From Serripes groenlandicus (lineage: Eukaryota > Mollusca > Bivalvia > Cardiida > Cardiidae): DNA of 64,000 bases. The stretch is from NCBI GenBank assembly GCA_031761405.1, contig JASEVX010000013.1:49322228-49386227 (forward strand). Reading direction: 5' to 3'. Below are positions 47,341-60,095 of this stretch, piece by piece. Numbering within the stretch: position 1 is the stretch's first letter; each line of letters opens with the position of its first letter. The notes below the pieces were generated by a model that was not told the origin of the DNA, made no database searches, and saw only the letters and a program-made list of their open reading frames with translations. A program made the position numbers and the translations under genes.

Positions 47341-48716
47341 ATGTTAGCCACAGGATTCCTTAGGTCAATGGGATATTGTCATCATATTAGTCTAAAGTCT
47401 AATGCAAAAGAAGCTATATTTTATTGTTAAATGTGTGTTTACAAACTGATTTTCGTTTTCTTGAACATTTTCAAATACAAAATGTTTTCAAAGTCTCAGG
47501 AAAGGGATATAATGTCCAAAGTTTTCAAAGTCTCCTTATTCAGAAGTGTTTGCAACGCTGTATCTAATTTACACATAAATCTTTTTCTTGTAGCAATTGT
47601 TTTTTGAAAACATTCTGGAAAAGGAAATATTGTCCGACACGATCGGAACCTCCTTTTCAAACAGTGTTCACAACTCTCTATAAAAATAACACATCATTTG
47701 GAAAAGGAAAAATTGTCAGATGTGACAAATGTCCCTTTTTTCACATAACGTTTGCAAATCTTTATACAAAGTTCACATACATGTTTTCTCATGGAAGTTG
47801 AAGGTTTTTCTTCATATATATTTATAACTCCTATGCTTCAGACATTTCCCTAATGTAGACATCTTATTTTTTACTTTATAATGAGAAATAATTAAATGTA
47901 ATCAAATGCTCATTTTCACAATATAATGTAACTATGTAATTAAATTGTAAATACATTGGCTTTGATGTTGATGATAACCTTTATAAACATTAAGGGAAAA
48001 TGAGAAGTTGATCAACACCATCAGTCTGCAATTCTCACAACATTTGCAAATCTGTTCAAAAACTTACATGCATGTTTTCATCATGTACCTAAAGATATTT
48101 GCAAGCAATTTGGAAAATGATTAATTGATCAAATAGATCAGTACCATGTTCCTAAGTGTTATTAACAAACATATTGTAGATAAGAATATTTGAAAAATTA
48201 GATTTTAACCCAATGTGTCTTATTTTTATGGAAAATATTGCTAGTTGAATACATTAGGGAAAAAGAAAATAATTCTATAAGTATGTAAGTCTCATGTTCC
48301 CTCACTGTTTACAACACTGTTTTAAATTACATGGAGATAGTTTTCCGGATTGCATTTTTGTATCTGAAAGATAATGACATGTTTTGAAACATTATAGGAA
48401 AATAATACTTTGCTCAAAATGATTAAATAACCCTATTTCCTAGATTGTTGTTAACTTATTTTGTTAATTATACTGACATTAACATTGGTTCAGGTTATCC
48501 TCATATTTCTCATACAATGCAAAAGGTGTACCAACAAGTAGGATAGTCCAAGTAACCTATGGTTCCTATGGAGATTTCTGTGTGAGAAAAACATAATATT
48601 ATCATGACAGAAAGGTACCCTAGAGCACTCACAAAAAGGTGAAGTAAAAATACTACAACGATTGTAAAACAGTAATAACATTGATTGGACTAGATAACTT
48701 CTTCAGCAAACACATG
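47341..48716. other. Degenerate repeats of the MITE interior; no gene
   Basis: Several weak copies of a phrase like TTTTGAAAACATT(C/G)TGGAAAAGGA and CTCCTTTTTCACA...GTTT.CAAA occur between 47.4 and 48.4 kb. They look like old, overlapping relics of the same family. No domain-bearing frame. Confidence 0.4.
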
Positions 48717-48910
48717 TTAACCCTTTCCCCCATATAGACTCTTTCTGAAATCTCTGCAGCAGACGTTTTTTTGAAAACATGACAACAAAAGAAGAAATTG
48801 CTCAAAAAAGCAATTTCTTCTTTGTCACAGTGCTTCCAAATATATTCAATTATTTTATTTAAATTTAAAGGTATTGTCTGTGCTTTTGCTAGACTTTTAA
48901 AATTAAATGT
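48717..48910. mobile_element. CCCTTTCCC-type MITE, palindromic middle
   Basis: GTTAACCCTTTCCCCCATATAG, shortened, opens it; then CTCTGCAGCAGACG, TTTTTTTGAAAACATGACAA and a clear palindromic centre AAGAAGAAATTGCTCAAAAA / AGCAATTTCTTCTTTGTCAC. The right end is diverged. The frame overlapping it is not a gene. Confidence 0.55.
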
Positions 48911-49063
48911 TTTGACATTTTGCCGCTTTTCTACCACAGCAAACACAATTTTCCATGGAATTTAAATCTTTGAACACATTTGAAAGAGGATCACCAAAGG
49001 AAAATTCCTTTGCAGTTTGGTTGATAATGGTCCAGTGGTGTAGGAGGAGATCATGTAGAAAGC

Positions 49064-49150
49064 TATCCAACATCAGAACCCGATGTCAATCCAACGTCAG
49101 AATTCCGACGTCTATCCAACTTCAGATCCCGATATCAGATTAACGTTGGA
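49064..49150. repeat. About 26-bp tandem repeat, 3 units
   Basis: TATCCAACATCAGAACCCGA, AATCCAACGTCAGAATTCCG and TATCCAACTTCAGATCCCGA follow one another, then AACGTTGGATTTTGGTTGG. A short minisatellite. Confidence 0.65.
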
Positions 49151-49299
49151 TTTTGGTTGGTTTTGTAAACAGTTTAGGCGTCATAATCCAAATGGCAGAA
49201 ATATGACCATTCACGACGATTATCCAGCTATTGCCTAGCAGCAATATGACCAAAATCCAACTATTTTCAAATCAAAATGCAACCATGGTTTAACCCTTT

Positions 49300-49368
49300 T
49301 CCATATCTCAATAGTCTAGTGGTCAAAGCATCCACTTCTGGAACGGGAGGTCTACGGTTCTGTCAAAA
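49300..49368 (+). other. tRNA-like fragment, probably SINE-derived
   Basis: CTCAATAGTCTAGTGGTCAA resembles a tRNA D-arm/A box. CATCCACTTCTGGAACGGGAGG, shortened here, sits at the anticodon-arm position. TCTACGGTTCTGTC resembles a broken B box. The acceptor stem does not close and the T-loop is altered, so it is not a functional tRNA. Such heads occur in bivalve SINEs. It lies inside a CCCTTTCCC-type element (about 49291-49615), whose right half carries TAGCTGCAGCGGCGTCAG. Confidence 0.35.
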
Positions 49369-49615
49369 GGTGTGACACTATAACTGAACACTTTACATTT
49401 GCAGACGACTTTTAAAACAAAAACATATATGGAAAAACTAGAAATTAAAGTATAATTATTGCAAAGAGTTGTAAATAGTGTGGCAATGGATAAATTGCTC
49501 AAGATTGATTATAAGTATTTTCTCAACATGCCAGTGTTTTCAAAAGTCGATAGCTGCAGCGGCGTCAGAAAACAAGCCTTTATATGTGGGGAAATAAATA
49601 TAACGCTTTAGGTTT

Positions 49616-50927
49616 AAACATATTATGAAGATGGACGGAACATTTCTCCTATAATATTTTGAAATCAGACAAGCACTTTTCCTGGCTGTACAATTTCAAT
49701 AGATTTCACGGAAAACCTGCATTGAAAAAGTGTCCATGTAACATTGGAACCGAATTCAATGGAATGAAAATAAAGATTTGTCAATGGATATTGTCTTCTT
49801 TTCCCATGGCCAGCTTATGATTAATTGTCAATGGACAGCTTTGACAATGCTTCTATCCATGGACAAAGGGATCCTGTTTTTAACTTGACATTGTCAATAC
49901 TATTCATAGCAACTGCAAATCAGTACATTGACATTGAAATGCATACAAATTCAGGACAGCAAGGACAAACACAATCAGAATTTCTTTCTTCATTTTTGGT
50001 GTGTTCTTTTAGCTCCAGAGGACTTGATTTTCCTCATTTATTCTTGAACCATCATCCATGACACAAAAACGAATTTCGTTGCCTTGATTTCTGAAACATA
50101 TAATTATAACATACGTGTTATTCAACCTTTTCCTTATCAGTCATGATTAGGCCATAGGATTTTAAAAACTTCAACTGAATGGCGTTGACAAAGTATTTGC
50201 TTCACATGCGAGATTCAATTTAAAACTTGGTCATGATCTTCAACCTGCATAACTTTTTAAATATTGGCTTCTGCACACTCAATGAAGTAAACATTTTTGC
50301 AGCGAAAAAGGGTTAGCTTTATCAACAAAAATACATTGTTGCACTCGTTAGTTTGACCACTGTTCATGAAACAACATTATCAATTACATTCAATAATTAA
50401 CAATGGTGCTTTTTTCTCCAGACAAATGGTCGTGGGTTCTTAGATGTGTGGTTTTCAAAGGTCTTACAACATATACACATGCATGTATGATTGATCTATA
50501 ATTCACTAGATTTTTTTTTAGTACTGCAGTAGATAGATTGACCCTCAAGATCCACACAAATTAGTACGCCACATATAAATATTAATTTCTAGAAATACTA
50601 TTGCATTGTTAAAAGATTCACCACCTAACAGTGCACAATACATACGACAATTTGCTATAATGCCCTCTTGTTTAATGGCAGGCTTCCTCTCCCCACTCTT
50701 TGAAGATGCACAAAGATTTTCTTTGTACAGAGCTCTAAATAGCAGAACTACAACTTTACTGTAGGATTCCATTGTCGAAATTTGGCTTGCAAGCTAAACC
50801 TGTAAAAATTAAATTTGCATTAGTTGCACATGCATCAAAAATCATCTACTCTCGGGAAAGGTTTAATTTTTGTTGCAGTGGGATGATGCTATTCAAATTA
50901 AAGACAAAGAGAAAATTATGATGAATT
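49616..50927. other. No gene recognised; two anonymous open frames
   Basis: A 78-codon + frame (49825-50061) and a 75-codon minus frame (50545-50772, starting MESYSKVVVLLF) are the longest here. Neither shows a domain, and I see no splice sites that extend them convincingly. CCATGG-containing phrases (ATGGACAAAGG, TCAATGGACAG) recur loosely near 49790-49870. Confidence 0.3.
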
Positions 50928-51126
50928 AACCCTTTCCCACATACAGATAATTACTTACACCTCTGCAGAAGACGACTTTTGAATACATTGTGAGGAAGGT
51001 TCCCTTTTGCCACTATGTTTTCAACTTTATTCAATAATTTTACTTTCATTTACACAGCTATCCTCTATTTCTGCCTAGATCTATGCAGTCGTCTACTTCA
51101 AGAGTGTTGTATGGGGAAAAGAGTTA
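50928..51126. mobile_element. CCCTTTCCC-type MITE, near full length
   Basis: Opens TTAACCCTTTCCCACATACA, then CTCTGCAGAAGACGACTTTT, TACATTGTGAGGAAGG, TTTTGCCACTATGTTTTCAA, CTTTATTCAATAATTTTAC, GCAGTCGTCTACTTC, and ends GTATGGGGAAAAGAGTTAA. About 200 bp with inverted termini. It lies just upstream of pseudogene copy C. Confidence 0.65.
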
Positions 51127-51194
51127 ATAAACTGGCTTTGCTAATATCAATATAGAAATACACAGTTAAGGACTTCAATGAATGTTAGTCTTAA

Positions 51195-52140
51195 TAAGTG
51201 CGGAATTAGATCTGTCTTGCACGTTTTGTCAGAATTACACTCAATACAAACACGTTTACTACACAAGGTGTGTGTTAGAGATCACACTGAAAAAGAAACA
51301 AGACAAGCAATAGATACTTTATTCCTCACATACTTCTACAAATAGCACAATTTGTAGCGAGTATCATATTGACTACCGGTGACGGGGATCTTCTGAAGAT
51401 ATTGTTTGATACGTTTAAGTATTACATAAAAGAAAGTAGAGATTATAACATTATCTCCGCGTATTTGATAGTCAGATTCTTTTGTTTGCAGAGTCACAGA
51501 TATTATGTATGTGAAGAGATTTTATTGAAATGCGAAACGGCTTCGAATCATATGTTGTATCAGTTTGAGGATGCAGAAGAAACCAGCCGTTATATCTGAT
51601 TAAGGCATACAATTTATATTGTACGGAAGCTCTCCTCACAAGACATTCCACACACAAAGTTCGCGAGAACGTGTATAACTGGATGTTTAGTATTTCCGCC
51701 TCATCAGGCCAACATTGTATCTTCAGCTTTACATTACAAAATGTATCGTTCGGTCAATACACAACCTGCTTCTATGAATGATAGGCGGGACTTCTGGTTT
51801 GACTGGATTGTTGTTGATTCCAGAGTTAATCTGCATTTCCTGCAGTATGTCCTGTATTCAGAAACAAACAAGCCTGTCCTTAAACAAGATGCTGTTGACA
51901 ACTTACTTCACGTTATAAGACCAGACTCAAACATTGGACATAAGGAAACCACCTGGAACTTGTTAGGATGGATATTCAAACAAGAAAAGAAAATACAACA
52001 AGCTATGAAGTTTTTTCTAACATCCTGGAGAATCAGACCGATTCACAATGCTGCTTAGTGACACGTGCTAGAAATGATTCGTTCAATGAATACAGTTAAT
52101 TCAGACACTCACATAATGTGAAAGTGTCGCAACGACTTAG
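51195..52140 (+). pseudogene. Mab-21/cGLR gene relic, copy C (C-terminal third only)
   Basis: Matches the last third of copies A and B. From about 51195 the DNA follows the SRSTLHLLSKLQSLQ region. At 51369-51599 a frame gives DGDLLKILFDTFKYYIKES and YLIVRFFCLQSHRYYVCEEI. A stop and frameshift follow, and 51741-52058 gives MYRSVNTQPAS, DFWFDWIVVDSRV, NLLGWIFKQEK and FLTSWRIRPIHNAA, ending where AAGTGG has become TAGTGA. The nucleotidyltransferase core is absent and divergence is far greater than between A and B, so this is an older paralogue, truncated at its 5' side. Confidence 0.85.
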
Positions 52141-53135
52141 CATAAATTGATTATTGTTGATCACAAATGCATGCCATTGATCTGGAACTACTTTCACTTA
52201 AACAGTGACTTGAACATATCTTTAGAACTTCAACTGTTGACGCTTAGTATTTGTCATATCTCAAGTGTATTCATAATGGCCACTAGGGTTAAATCCCAAT
52301 GTGCAATAGAAGTACGTCAGCCGTAAAGATTCAATCAGCCTTCAAGAACAGGGCTTAACAATTGGTACAAGTTGATTGTAAATTATGATGAAGGGTTTAC
52401 TTTAAAAAACGTATTAAGGCGACTCTGCTACCGTAGGGTATTTACAACATAGTGTAAAAGGACAATTTATCTCAATCGATTTTACCATTTTTACAAAAAT
52501 CTTTTTCAAAACAGACGGCGTTTAAAAAGCACTCAAGATAAACGGTTAAATTGCAGAAAGGCCAAAATTAAGTTACTTGTGTTCTTATGTGTTCAAGTTA
52601 GAAAATACATGTAGATAAGAAAAGGAAAACCAGTTAAAACTCTACTTCCAAAAGCCTTTCACAACCGTTTTTTATAGCAGTCGACTATAATCTATAACAT
52701 AATGTGAATGTTAATAGAATAGGAAGACAAAAAGAACATAATCGATGTTTCTTTTTTGATAGAAAAATAGAGACTTAAGTCACCTCACATGACATATCGA
52801 TCTTACGAGGTTTTAAAATAGAGAGCAGTAACAAATAAATTGTCCTGGTCCTTTATGAGTTGCCGAAGCAAACACATTAAGGGACCTCGTTGGGGATATT
52901 GCTTGAAAAATAAAATGATTTGAGTCACGTGATTTGGGGTCTTGTTGCATATACGAATCCTGATGACTTTGGTGAGCATGCGCATACATACAGCCTCACC
53001 AGATTACGGACTGTCCCTCTTCCTTTAGAAAAAGGCAAAGACGTACCAAATGACACAATGCTAGAAGTGTAGCCTCGGCAGGTTCTCTTTAATAACCCTT
53101 TATGCTATACTGTTACGGAGTTGTAACAAGATCCA
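52141..53135 (+). repeat. Diverged 3' flank of copy C, homologous to the gene-A 3' flank
   Basis: GAGAGCAGTAACAAATAAAT near 52810 is one diverged unit of the 74-bp repeat. GGTGAGCATGCGCATACATA near 52970, CTGTCCCTCTTCCTTTAGAA near 53010 and ATAACCCTTTATGCTATACT near 53092 match 18.04-18.18 kb. So copy C carried the same 3' flank as A and B. The middle (52.15-52.80 kb) shows no gene. Confidence 0.7.
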
Positions 53136-53444
53136 TTGTGGCCGAGGGAAAGATGCTCATAATCAGAAATGTTCACATTTTGTCGCAAGGTTGTTAACTT
53201 GTTTCAAACATTTAACAATGTTTTATAATGAAGTTCCAAATTTTTGGCTTGCCGTTTTCAAAAGCTTGTGCTCGAGATTTGTGGTAGTGAAACAACAACA
53301 ACAATTACCTTTGCTCACACGATGTATAACGTTTTTGCAGCAAACGAATTTAGAAATCATTGTGGGAAAAGACGAAACATTTTCTTTTTTTTCTTCAGAA
53401 TATTGTGTATTCAATCCTATATCAAAACTAGAATCGAAATTGTC
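53136..53444. other. Junction between copy C flank and duplication B; MITE relic
   Basis: Contains CCCTTTCCC-type element motifs (TTTTGCAGCAAACGAATTTA, AATCATTGTGGGAAAAGACG). No gene; overlapping frames on both strands are not credible. Confidence 0.4.
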
Positions 53445-56400
53445 ATGGTGTTACAAGTCTCATTTCTTTCTGGTTTGTTCATAGCAGACGACATTAAACA
53501 TATACTGTACACGGTTTTTATTTAGCCAATGTAGACTTAAATATATGGTTAAAGGGAGAAATTCACTGCCCTACCAAATGCAATGGTATTACTAGAGTTA
53601 TCTATCTCATAAGTAAAATACACTTTCGAATGTGCATTTTCATGAACAAAATAAAAGAAAAAATGATAAAAATACATGCACATCGTAATACTATACATCT
53701 GTACATAAAGGTCATGATCGGGTCAATACTGTCAAGCAATAACATCCCAAAACTCGAAAATGTCAATGTGTATCAGGGGTAAGGTTATTCTTACTGTACG
53801 TATAGTTTAGTGTCGTTCTTTGTTTAATTAAATATGTCCCGCTTGCAGACGCATGTTGACGAAACCGCAGAAGGTTTCTTTCATACACAATGTGGCAAAC
53901 GAGAAAAGCTCATACTATGCGCCTTTTCCACAAAGTGTTCAACTTTTCTTCATAGTTAAACTTGCATCGAAAGATAACCGAGAGTAATTACTTTGCGACT
54001 ATGTACAACAGATATTGTTTAGATTTCAATACAGAAAACTTGGATATTACGTTTTCAGAAGTCGTCTGTATGAGAAAATAATATCGTAGGACATGTATAT
54101 AACACGCTAACATCCACTGGTCCATAAATAAATATGTGTAAATGTATTGCCTAAAATAGAAAATGACGACACGAAATTTTCACAGTATTTTACGTTTCTA
54201 TTCATTTGGAACATTGTACAAACTGGATATTCTCTTTTTCGGTAAATCTATGTACTTCGGAATAACCAGACCAAAACTCATAATACAAATGATTTTGTTA
54301 TTTTGATTATGCGATTCAAAGAAAGAGATTGAGTTAAGAAAAACAAACATTGAAGAAATAGGCTGACGCGTTTTTCTTTACACCCGGAAGTAAATTTAAG
54401 GTAAGACATCTTTTATCATGTTGTGAAAGGAAAATACTAACAAAGTGTCTATACATATATTCATCACTCTAACGCCTCTATTTCTTATTCGCTTCTAACG
54501 AAACATAAACTAAATGTTTTAAAATCATCACCTCTTTTAAAAGTTCTATCGACCTATGTGAAAGGTCAATGTCACAGTAACTATAATGCGTTTGTAAATC
54601 AAAGCACTCAAAGTGCTGCCAGGAAGGGGATTACTGCATATCACGGAAAACATTAGGACAGGATTTACCGATCACATTTTTTATATCACATAAACTTCAC
54701 AAGAATACCTTGTTATGTCCGTTAATTGAATATTATTTGAGTTTCATGCACTAAATTGTATACACAGAATGGGGATCTATCTCAAAAACATTTATTTGAA
54801 TGGCGGTATTTCACAGAGGTCGTTGCATAGTTTACACACTCATTGATGCATTAATCACAATGCATGCTAAATTGTAGGGGTCAGTCTAGCATGGCTTTAT
54901 ACAGTCACAGTCGCAGCTGCCTCAAAACAACTGAACATGCTATTTTTTTTCATTACATAGGTGAACAAATACATGCACTGGTTTTTTTTTCATTTCAAAT
55001 GTTCAATAAGTGTGAATATTCAATGAGCAGGTTGTAGAAGTTGTTGATCTGAAGGTACTTATAGATCGGTCGGTAGTACTTTTTACTCTGTAGTGTTTTT
55101 CACGATACACAATTTCTATTAATATTTATACCGTCCTAGCGATTTCGCACCACGACGCGAATGAATATTGAAAATTAGAAACATGATGGCCGTGTTGTGT
55201 ATGTGTACAACACTAAATGAAGAAACTGCTAAATAGCGTAATAGAATATTTAATACTACAAACTCAATTTTGAAACCGCAATCATATTTACACCTGCGGA
55301 AAGTATGCACATACTGCTTTATTTTGTCAATGCATGTTGGGCCTAAGCAAGTCATGTTGACAGCGGAGAAATACATTTTGTTTTTTAATCATGTAATTCA
55401 TATAGTTTAACATAAAATTTCTTTCGAGTTCTTTCTTTTGAGTAAGTGATGTCGAATCAAATCCATTTTCCGGCTTCATATGCTAACAAGTTACCGCATT
55501 TTGATTTTCAGACAAGAATTATTGGCGGTTCGAAAGGACCGACATGGTTATAAGCTGGCAACAGTCCGTTCATTTGTAAAAAAAAAAAAGATATTCCAGA
55601 GATCATCTTCATTTTCATTGACACTACATACGATCTGCAACTACCAAGACATCTCTCTGTGCCGATATTGTAAAACACTAGTCTAGATTCAAGTCCCAAA
55701 ATGATGAGTGTCTCCGGATTTTGCCTATTATAGCAATTGGCTCTAACGAGCCGTTTGCTAAAAACGATGTTATCGCTCTAAACCTTCATTTGTAAATAGA
55801 AATTCTCACACGGCATAAACAGTTTCGATGTCAAGGAAGCATAAACTGGTCCGCGTTTTACTGAACTATGTAAAAGGTTAAGGTCACAGAGACTCTAATA
55901 CGCCCGCATGAAACGACGTCATCGCTTAGAACTTTCATTTGTAAACGGAATTATTTCATGCTTCAAACACAGGTGTATTATAAAGAAAGCTTGAACGTGT
56001 TTTAGTTTCAACGACCAATATCAGACTTCACGGCGGATGTGGTTGATATTGATTAAAAACAATAAGCAAGTTACTTACGTTTGTTATCGCATAGCAGCGC
56101 TTATCTAAATATCGGTAATCTCTGAATTTGTCAACTTTATTGCGAGAGCTGTCGATAATGCTCCCTTTTCATTGCTAAATCTCAAAAACAATATTACATG
56201 TCATCCTGTTGATCTCGATGAGATGATTTTATTAAAACCAACAATACCCAAAGTAACGCGGGAGACATTGCATGAGCAAGACAAAATGATGCCTCCTAAT
56301 AAAGGCGTGGTCGTGTAATGCTTATTTTAATCATTTCTAACAGGCTGACACATTTGGGCATATCTGGAGCAGAGGACTTTTCAAAACATCTTGGCAAAGG

Positions 56401-57684
56401 GAAAATACTTTTTCTACTATTGGGATAACGTTGTAAACTGTATTCAATTATCTTACTTTTGTATAGAGAAACCTTTCAATATGTTTAGCGTTGATTGTTT
56501 CAAAATTGTCTGTAGTTGATTTGGTGTATGTTAGATAACCGTGATACACACGTCGTTTAAGAACTTCTAAATTTCCTAGAATGCTAACGTTTTCATTCCT
56601 ATTGCAAAATTAAATGTAAATCTTTCGAGGATTACAAGTTATTTTCATGCTCAGATTTGTTCATAGCAGACAGCTCTTAAAATATAATATATAAAATTAT
56701 TCTAAAGCCAATAGTTACGTAACATTTACCCTGATCCTGATAAACATTGGTATGGCAATCACGCATTTGTTTATGAATTAATATTACTTTCGTGTCAGTA
56801 AACTTTACTGTATATATGTTCGATAAACACATCACATATTTGATAAAAATACATGTACATCGTTAAATTATACATATGTGCACATAGGTCGGGATTAAGA
56901 CAATTTTGTGAAGCTATTCCATCACAATACCCGAATACATCTACTTGTGTTGTACATGATTTGTTGCCTATATTGGTACTGAAACGCGTCGTATGATCGT
57001 CTTTGTATCTCTGTATGTCCGTTACGCTAACATTTAGTGATTTATTATAATATAACATAGTGTTGATTCGAAAAGTCTTGAATATAGTGTTGTTTGACAA
57101 CAGCAATACAATGACAATGTACGGTGCATTATTTCTCGTAGTGAACCTATAGAACACTCGCAAAGCTAAAATATAATAATAAAACGAAATTCGAATCGGA
57201 GTCTTTTCATTGGCAGCCTTTTTTGGTTCCGTACTTCTTAGTCTAATTTCAAATTAGATTTATCTAATGTACTTTCAACGTAGACGCACCAAAATGTATA
57301 ATATTATATAGCATTCACTCTGACTTTTCTATTAAAAGTTTTATGTAACATCATGTCCTAAAATAGAAAATGACGACATGTAAATTCCAATGTATTTACC
57401 TTGTATGTCTATTTACCTTGACATGTCTGTTTGTTATTATTTAATGACATTTTTACCTTCTTAATGAATTTAGCAAACACTTTAAAACATGAGTTTGTAA
57501 GTTCGTTCATATGGTTTAATTAATCCATATTGTGTTCATGAAAACAAATAATGAAGAAATTGTGTGACACTTTTCTTTTTATACCTGGAAGTAAGTAAAG
57601 GTAAGATATGTTTATTAAGTTGTAAATGAGATATCTACTAAGGGGTTTAAATTATTCTGTCGTATTTGCTATGATAGTTGACCG

Positions 57685-58365
57685 CCGTGTGTGCGTGTGT
57701 GCGTGCGTGCGAGCGTGCGTCAACGTTTTGCTTCAAACGACTTCAACTACCTAACCACTTGGCCAACTGGGATGAAACTTCATAGGAACTTCCTCTTCAT
57801 GTTCTCTCCCAAATTCCTTTATTTTTTCTTTGATCTATGCGCAATTCTGGTTTCCATGGCAACCGAAAGAAAAAAAAGTGAAAACTTAAAAAAATTCTTC
57901 TCCGAAAGTGTCGGGCCGATTTTCAAATAATTTTGTAGAAATGTTCTTTGGATGACCCTCTATCAGATACCTTCAAGCCATATTGATAGATCCAAAAACA
58001 TGGCCGCCAGGGGGCGGGGCCATTTTGCATTATATGGTTATATATATTGAAAGCTTAAAACCACTTCTCCGACTAGAGTATCTGGACGATTTTCAAATAC
58101 TTAGTAGAAATGTTCCTTGGCTGGCTCTTTTTCAGATTCCACCAAGATGGTTGGTATCAAAATATCGCTAAAGTGAAAATTTTAAAAATCTTCTCCTCCC
58201 AAACTATTTGGCCGATTTTCAAACAAATTTTCAGAAATGTTCCCAGAGCGATACCCTCAAGTTATTGGTATAAACACTTGGCCATCAGGAGGCGGCGCTG
58301 TTTGGAGATTCAAATTTTGATTAATGGCAGTGGAGCGATACTGGCCCTATTGGGCCTCTTGTTTT
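57685..58365 (-). mobile_element. Reverse-oriented ~165-bp-unit element, copy in duplication B
   Basis: Counterpart of 12352-13041 with the same truncation, GTGCGTGCGTGCGAGCGTGC left tract and GGCCCTATTGGGCCTCTTG right end. Its G-rich site reads GCCGCCAGGGGGCGGGGCCA here, against a long G run in A. The adjoining C run is at about 58376-58393. Confidence 0.75.
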
Positions 58366-58602
58366 TACGCTCCCGCCCCCCCCCCCCCCCCCCACCCCAA
58401 CAAAATACAAACATTTGTAGATTACTTTCCTGTTGTTGTTATTTAACATAATTATGCAATGAATAGCAACTACTGTACATACATATCGGCATATATGGCT
58501 GTTAAACGCTAAGATTAGACCCTTCATTTCTTTGCAACAATATGATGTACACTAAGTTACATTTAATGAAAAAAATCGCAACATGACATGAATCTTATAT
58601 AT

Positions 58603-59140
58603 GAGTCTGCTGTTTTAATCTTTATATCACCTATATAAATTGTCCTGAATTTCTCATAACGTTTTCAAAAGAGAAAAACATGCCATTCATCCTCAATTAC
58701 ATCTATTGCGAATTGTTCAAGACAATTAGTGCAAATCCTTTGTTCTCTTGCAGCATTATGAAGTCTGCCTAATTCAATATTCAGTTTATGATCCGAGCAC
58801 ATACATTTTGCAAATGCTTCCCTGAAGTAAAAAGTTATATCAATAGTTAAATAACGCCCGACGCCTAAAAGTGATTTAAATTGCATATAATAATTCGTTT
58901 TACTAGAATGACTTAGAGCATTATGAAAATCTTGTTTGAAAGAATCCTTTAGCCGGATGTTGAATTCTGAGATAAACATATTGATATTTACAATATCCTG
59001 GGAAATCCAGATGTTTCCGAAACCGTAACTAAATATTGAATTCCTAACGTCTGTTGCGTAGGTATGTCTGTTTTGATCATCTAAATTCATATAACATTGC
59101 TTTGGATATCTATGGGTTGGCATTTGTATTGATTTAGTCC
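58603..59140 (-). pseudogene. LINE ORF2 C-terminal fragment, copy in duplication B
   Basis: A single 152-codon frame (58665-59123) from the PTHRYPKQCY block through GRYLTIDITFYFREAF to ICTNCLEQFAIDVIEDEWHV and FLF. Here the frame that is broken in copy A (near 13400) is intact, but the next residue, the Cys of FLFCKRYEK in A, is a TGA stop (TGC to TGA). The two copies therefore decayed by different mutations. 5'-truncated; no RT core. Confidence 0.75.
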
Positions 59141-59510
59141 AGTACGTTAGACATCTAACATAAATCCTAAAGTATATTCACTAAGGGTGGACCATTTTGA
59201 AATAGTTGGTGATGACTCAACTTTGACTTAAACGTCTATGCCATGTATATAACGGTGATAAGAACTTTTAAAGTTGTAGTATGTATGTAACATTTCAAAA
59301 ATATGTAAAACTGAACGTATACAACGTCTTTGGTAAGCTATTTCTAAACATGTGGTAATCGTTATGAATGAAAATAACACAATCAGGAAACAATTAGTTC
59401 AGGACAATATACCTCTTATCACAACATGAACACATGAAGTGTCGCAATACATCTGAAGCGCTTTCATAGGAAAAATATATACCTTAATGGCCGTCCGTAT
59501 GCCTGTCTCT

Positions 59511-59942
59511 CCACATATAACAGCTTTATCCAGCAATTACCCAGAAATATAAAACCTTGTTATTTGAACAGTTCAGTAAAAACTCTTGTAATATACATAA
59601 AATAAAATTGTACAACATGCCATTGCACATGAAGCATTACATAAATGATAAATTCGGCTCATAGCTATAGCTAGGTAATTCATATTGTACGACCAAATTG
59701 AACACAGATACATAAATTCGAGACCTCCACATATAACAGCTTTATCCAGCAATTACCCAGAAATATAAAACCTAGTTATTTGAACAGTTCAGTAAAAACT
59801 CTTGTAATATTCATAAAATACAATTTTACAACATGCCATTGCACATAAAGCATTACATAAATAACAAATTCGGCTCATAGCTATATAGGTAATTTATATT
59901 GTATAACCAAATTGAACACAGATACATAAAATCGAGACCTAT
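59511..59942. repeat. 216-bp tandem duplication upstream of gene copy B
   Basis: CCACATATAACAGCTTTATC begins at 59511 and 59727, and the following ~216 bp (CAATTACCCAGAAATATAAA, TTCAGTAAAAACTCTTGTAA, CATAGCTATA) is repeated. Copy A has it once (14202-14420). It arose after the large duplication and lengthens the B 5' flank. Confidence 0.88.
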
Positions 59943-60022
59943 TTTTAGGCTGTCCTTCCACCTCATGTAGGCAATACAAAATGTGTTCGTGTGTATCAAG
60001 TATTGAACTATTGAAATCTATG

Positions 60023-60030
60023 TGACGTCA
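60023..60030. promoter_or_regulatory. CRE/ATF-type TGACGTCA upstream of gene copy B
   Basis: Same perfect palindrome and surroundings as at 14500-14507 in copy A, 66 bp before the ATG codon context at 60096. Conservation is expected from recent duplication and does not by itself prove function. Confidence 0.3.
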
Positions 60031-60061
60031 CCCTTGATGAATTAGTTCATTTCTATGAAGA

Positions 60062-60079
60062 AGTCGTTTCTATTTACAG
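60062..60079 (+). promoter_or_regulatory. Possible 3' splice acceptor before gene copy B
   Basis: AGTCGTTTCTATTTACAG is a pyrimidine-rich stretch ending in CAG, 16 bp before the ATG at 60096. In copy A the last G is T (TTTACATG). That destroys the AG and creates the extra ATG at 14555. If the AG is used, the coding exon starts at 60080 and a 5' UTR exon lies upstream. Confidence 0.35.
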
Positions 60080-60095
60080 GTCACTCATCCACAAA

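Noticed and set aside
49300..49368. Functional tRNA gene
   Set aside because: The acceptor stem does not pair and the T-loop lacks a good GTTCRANNC box.
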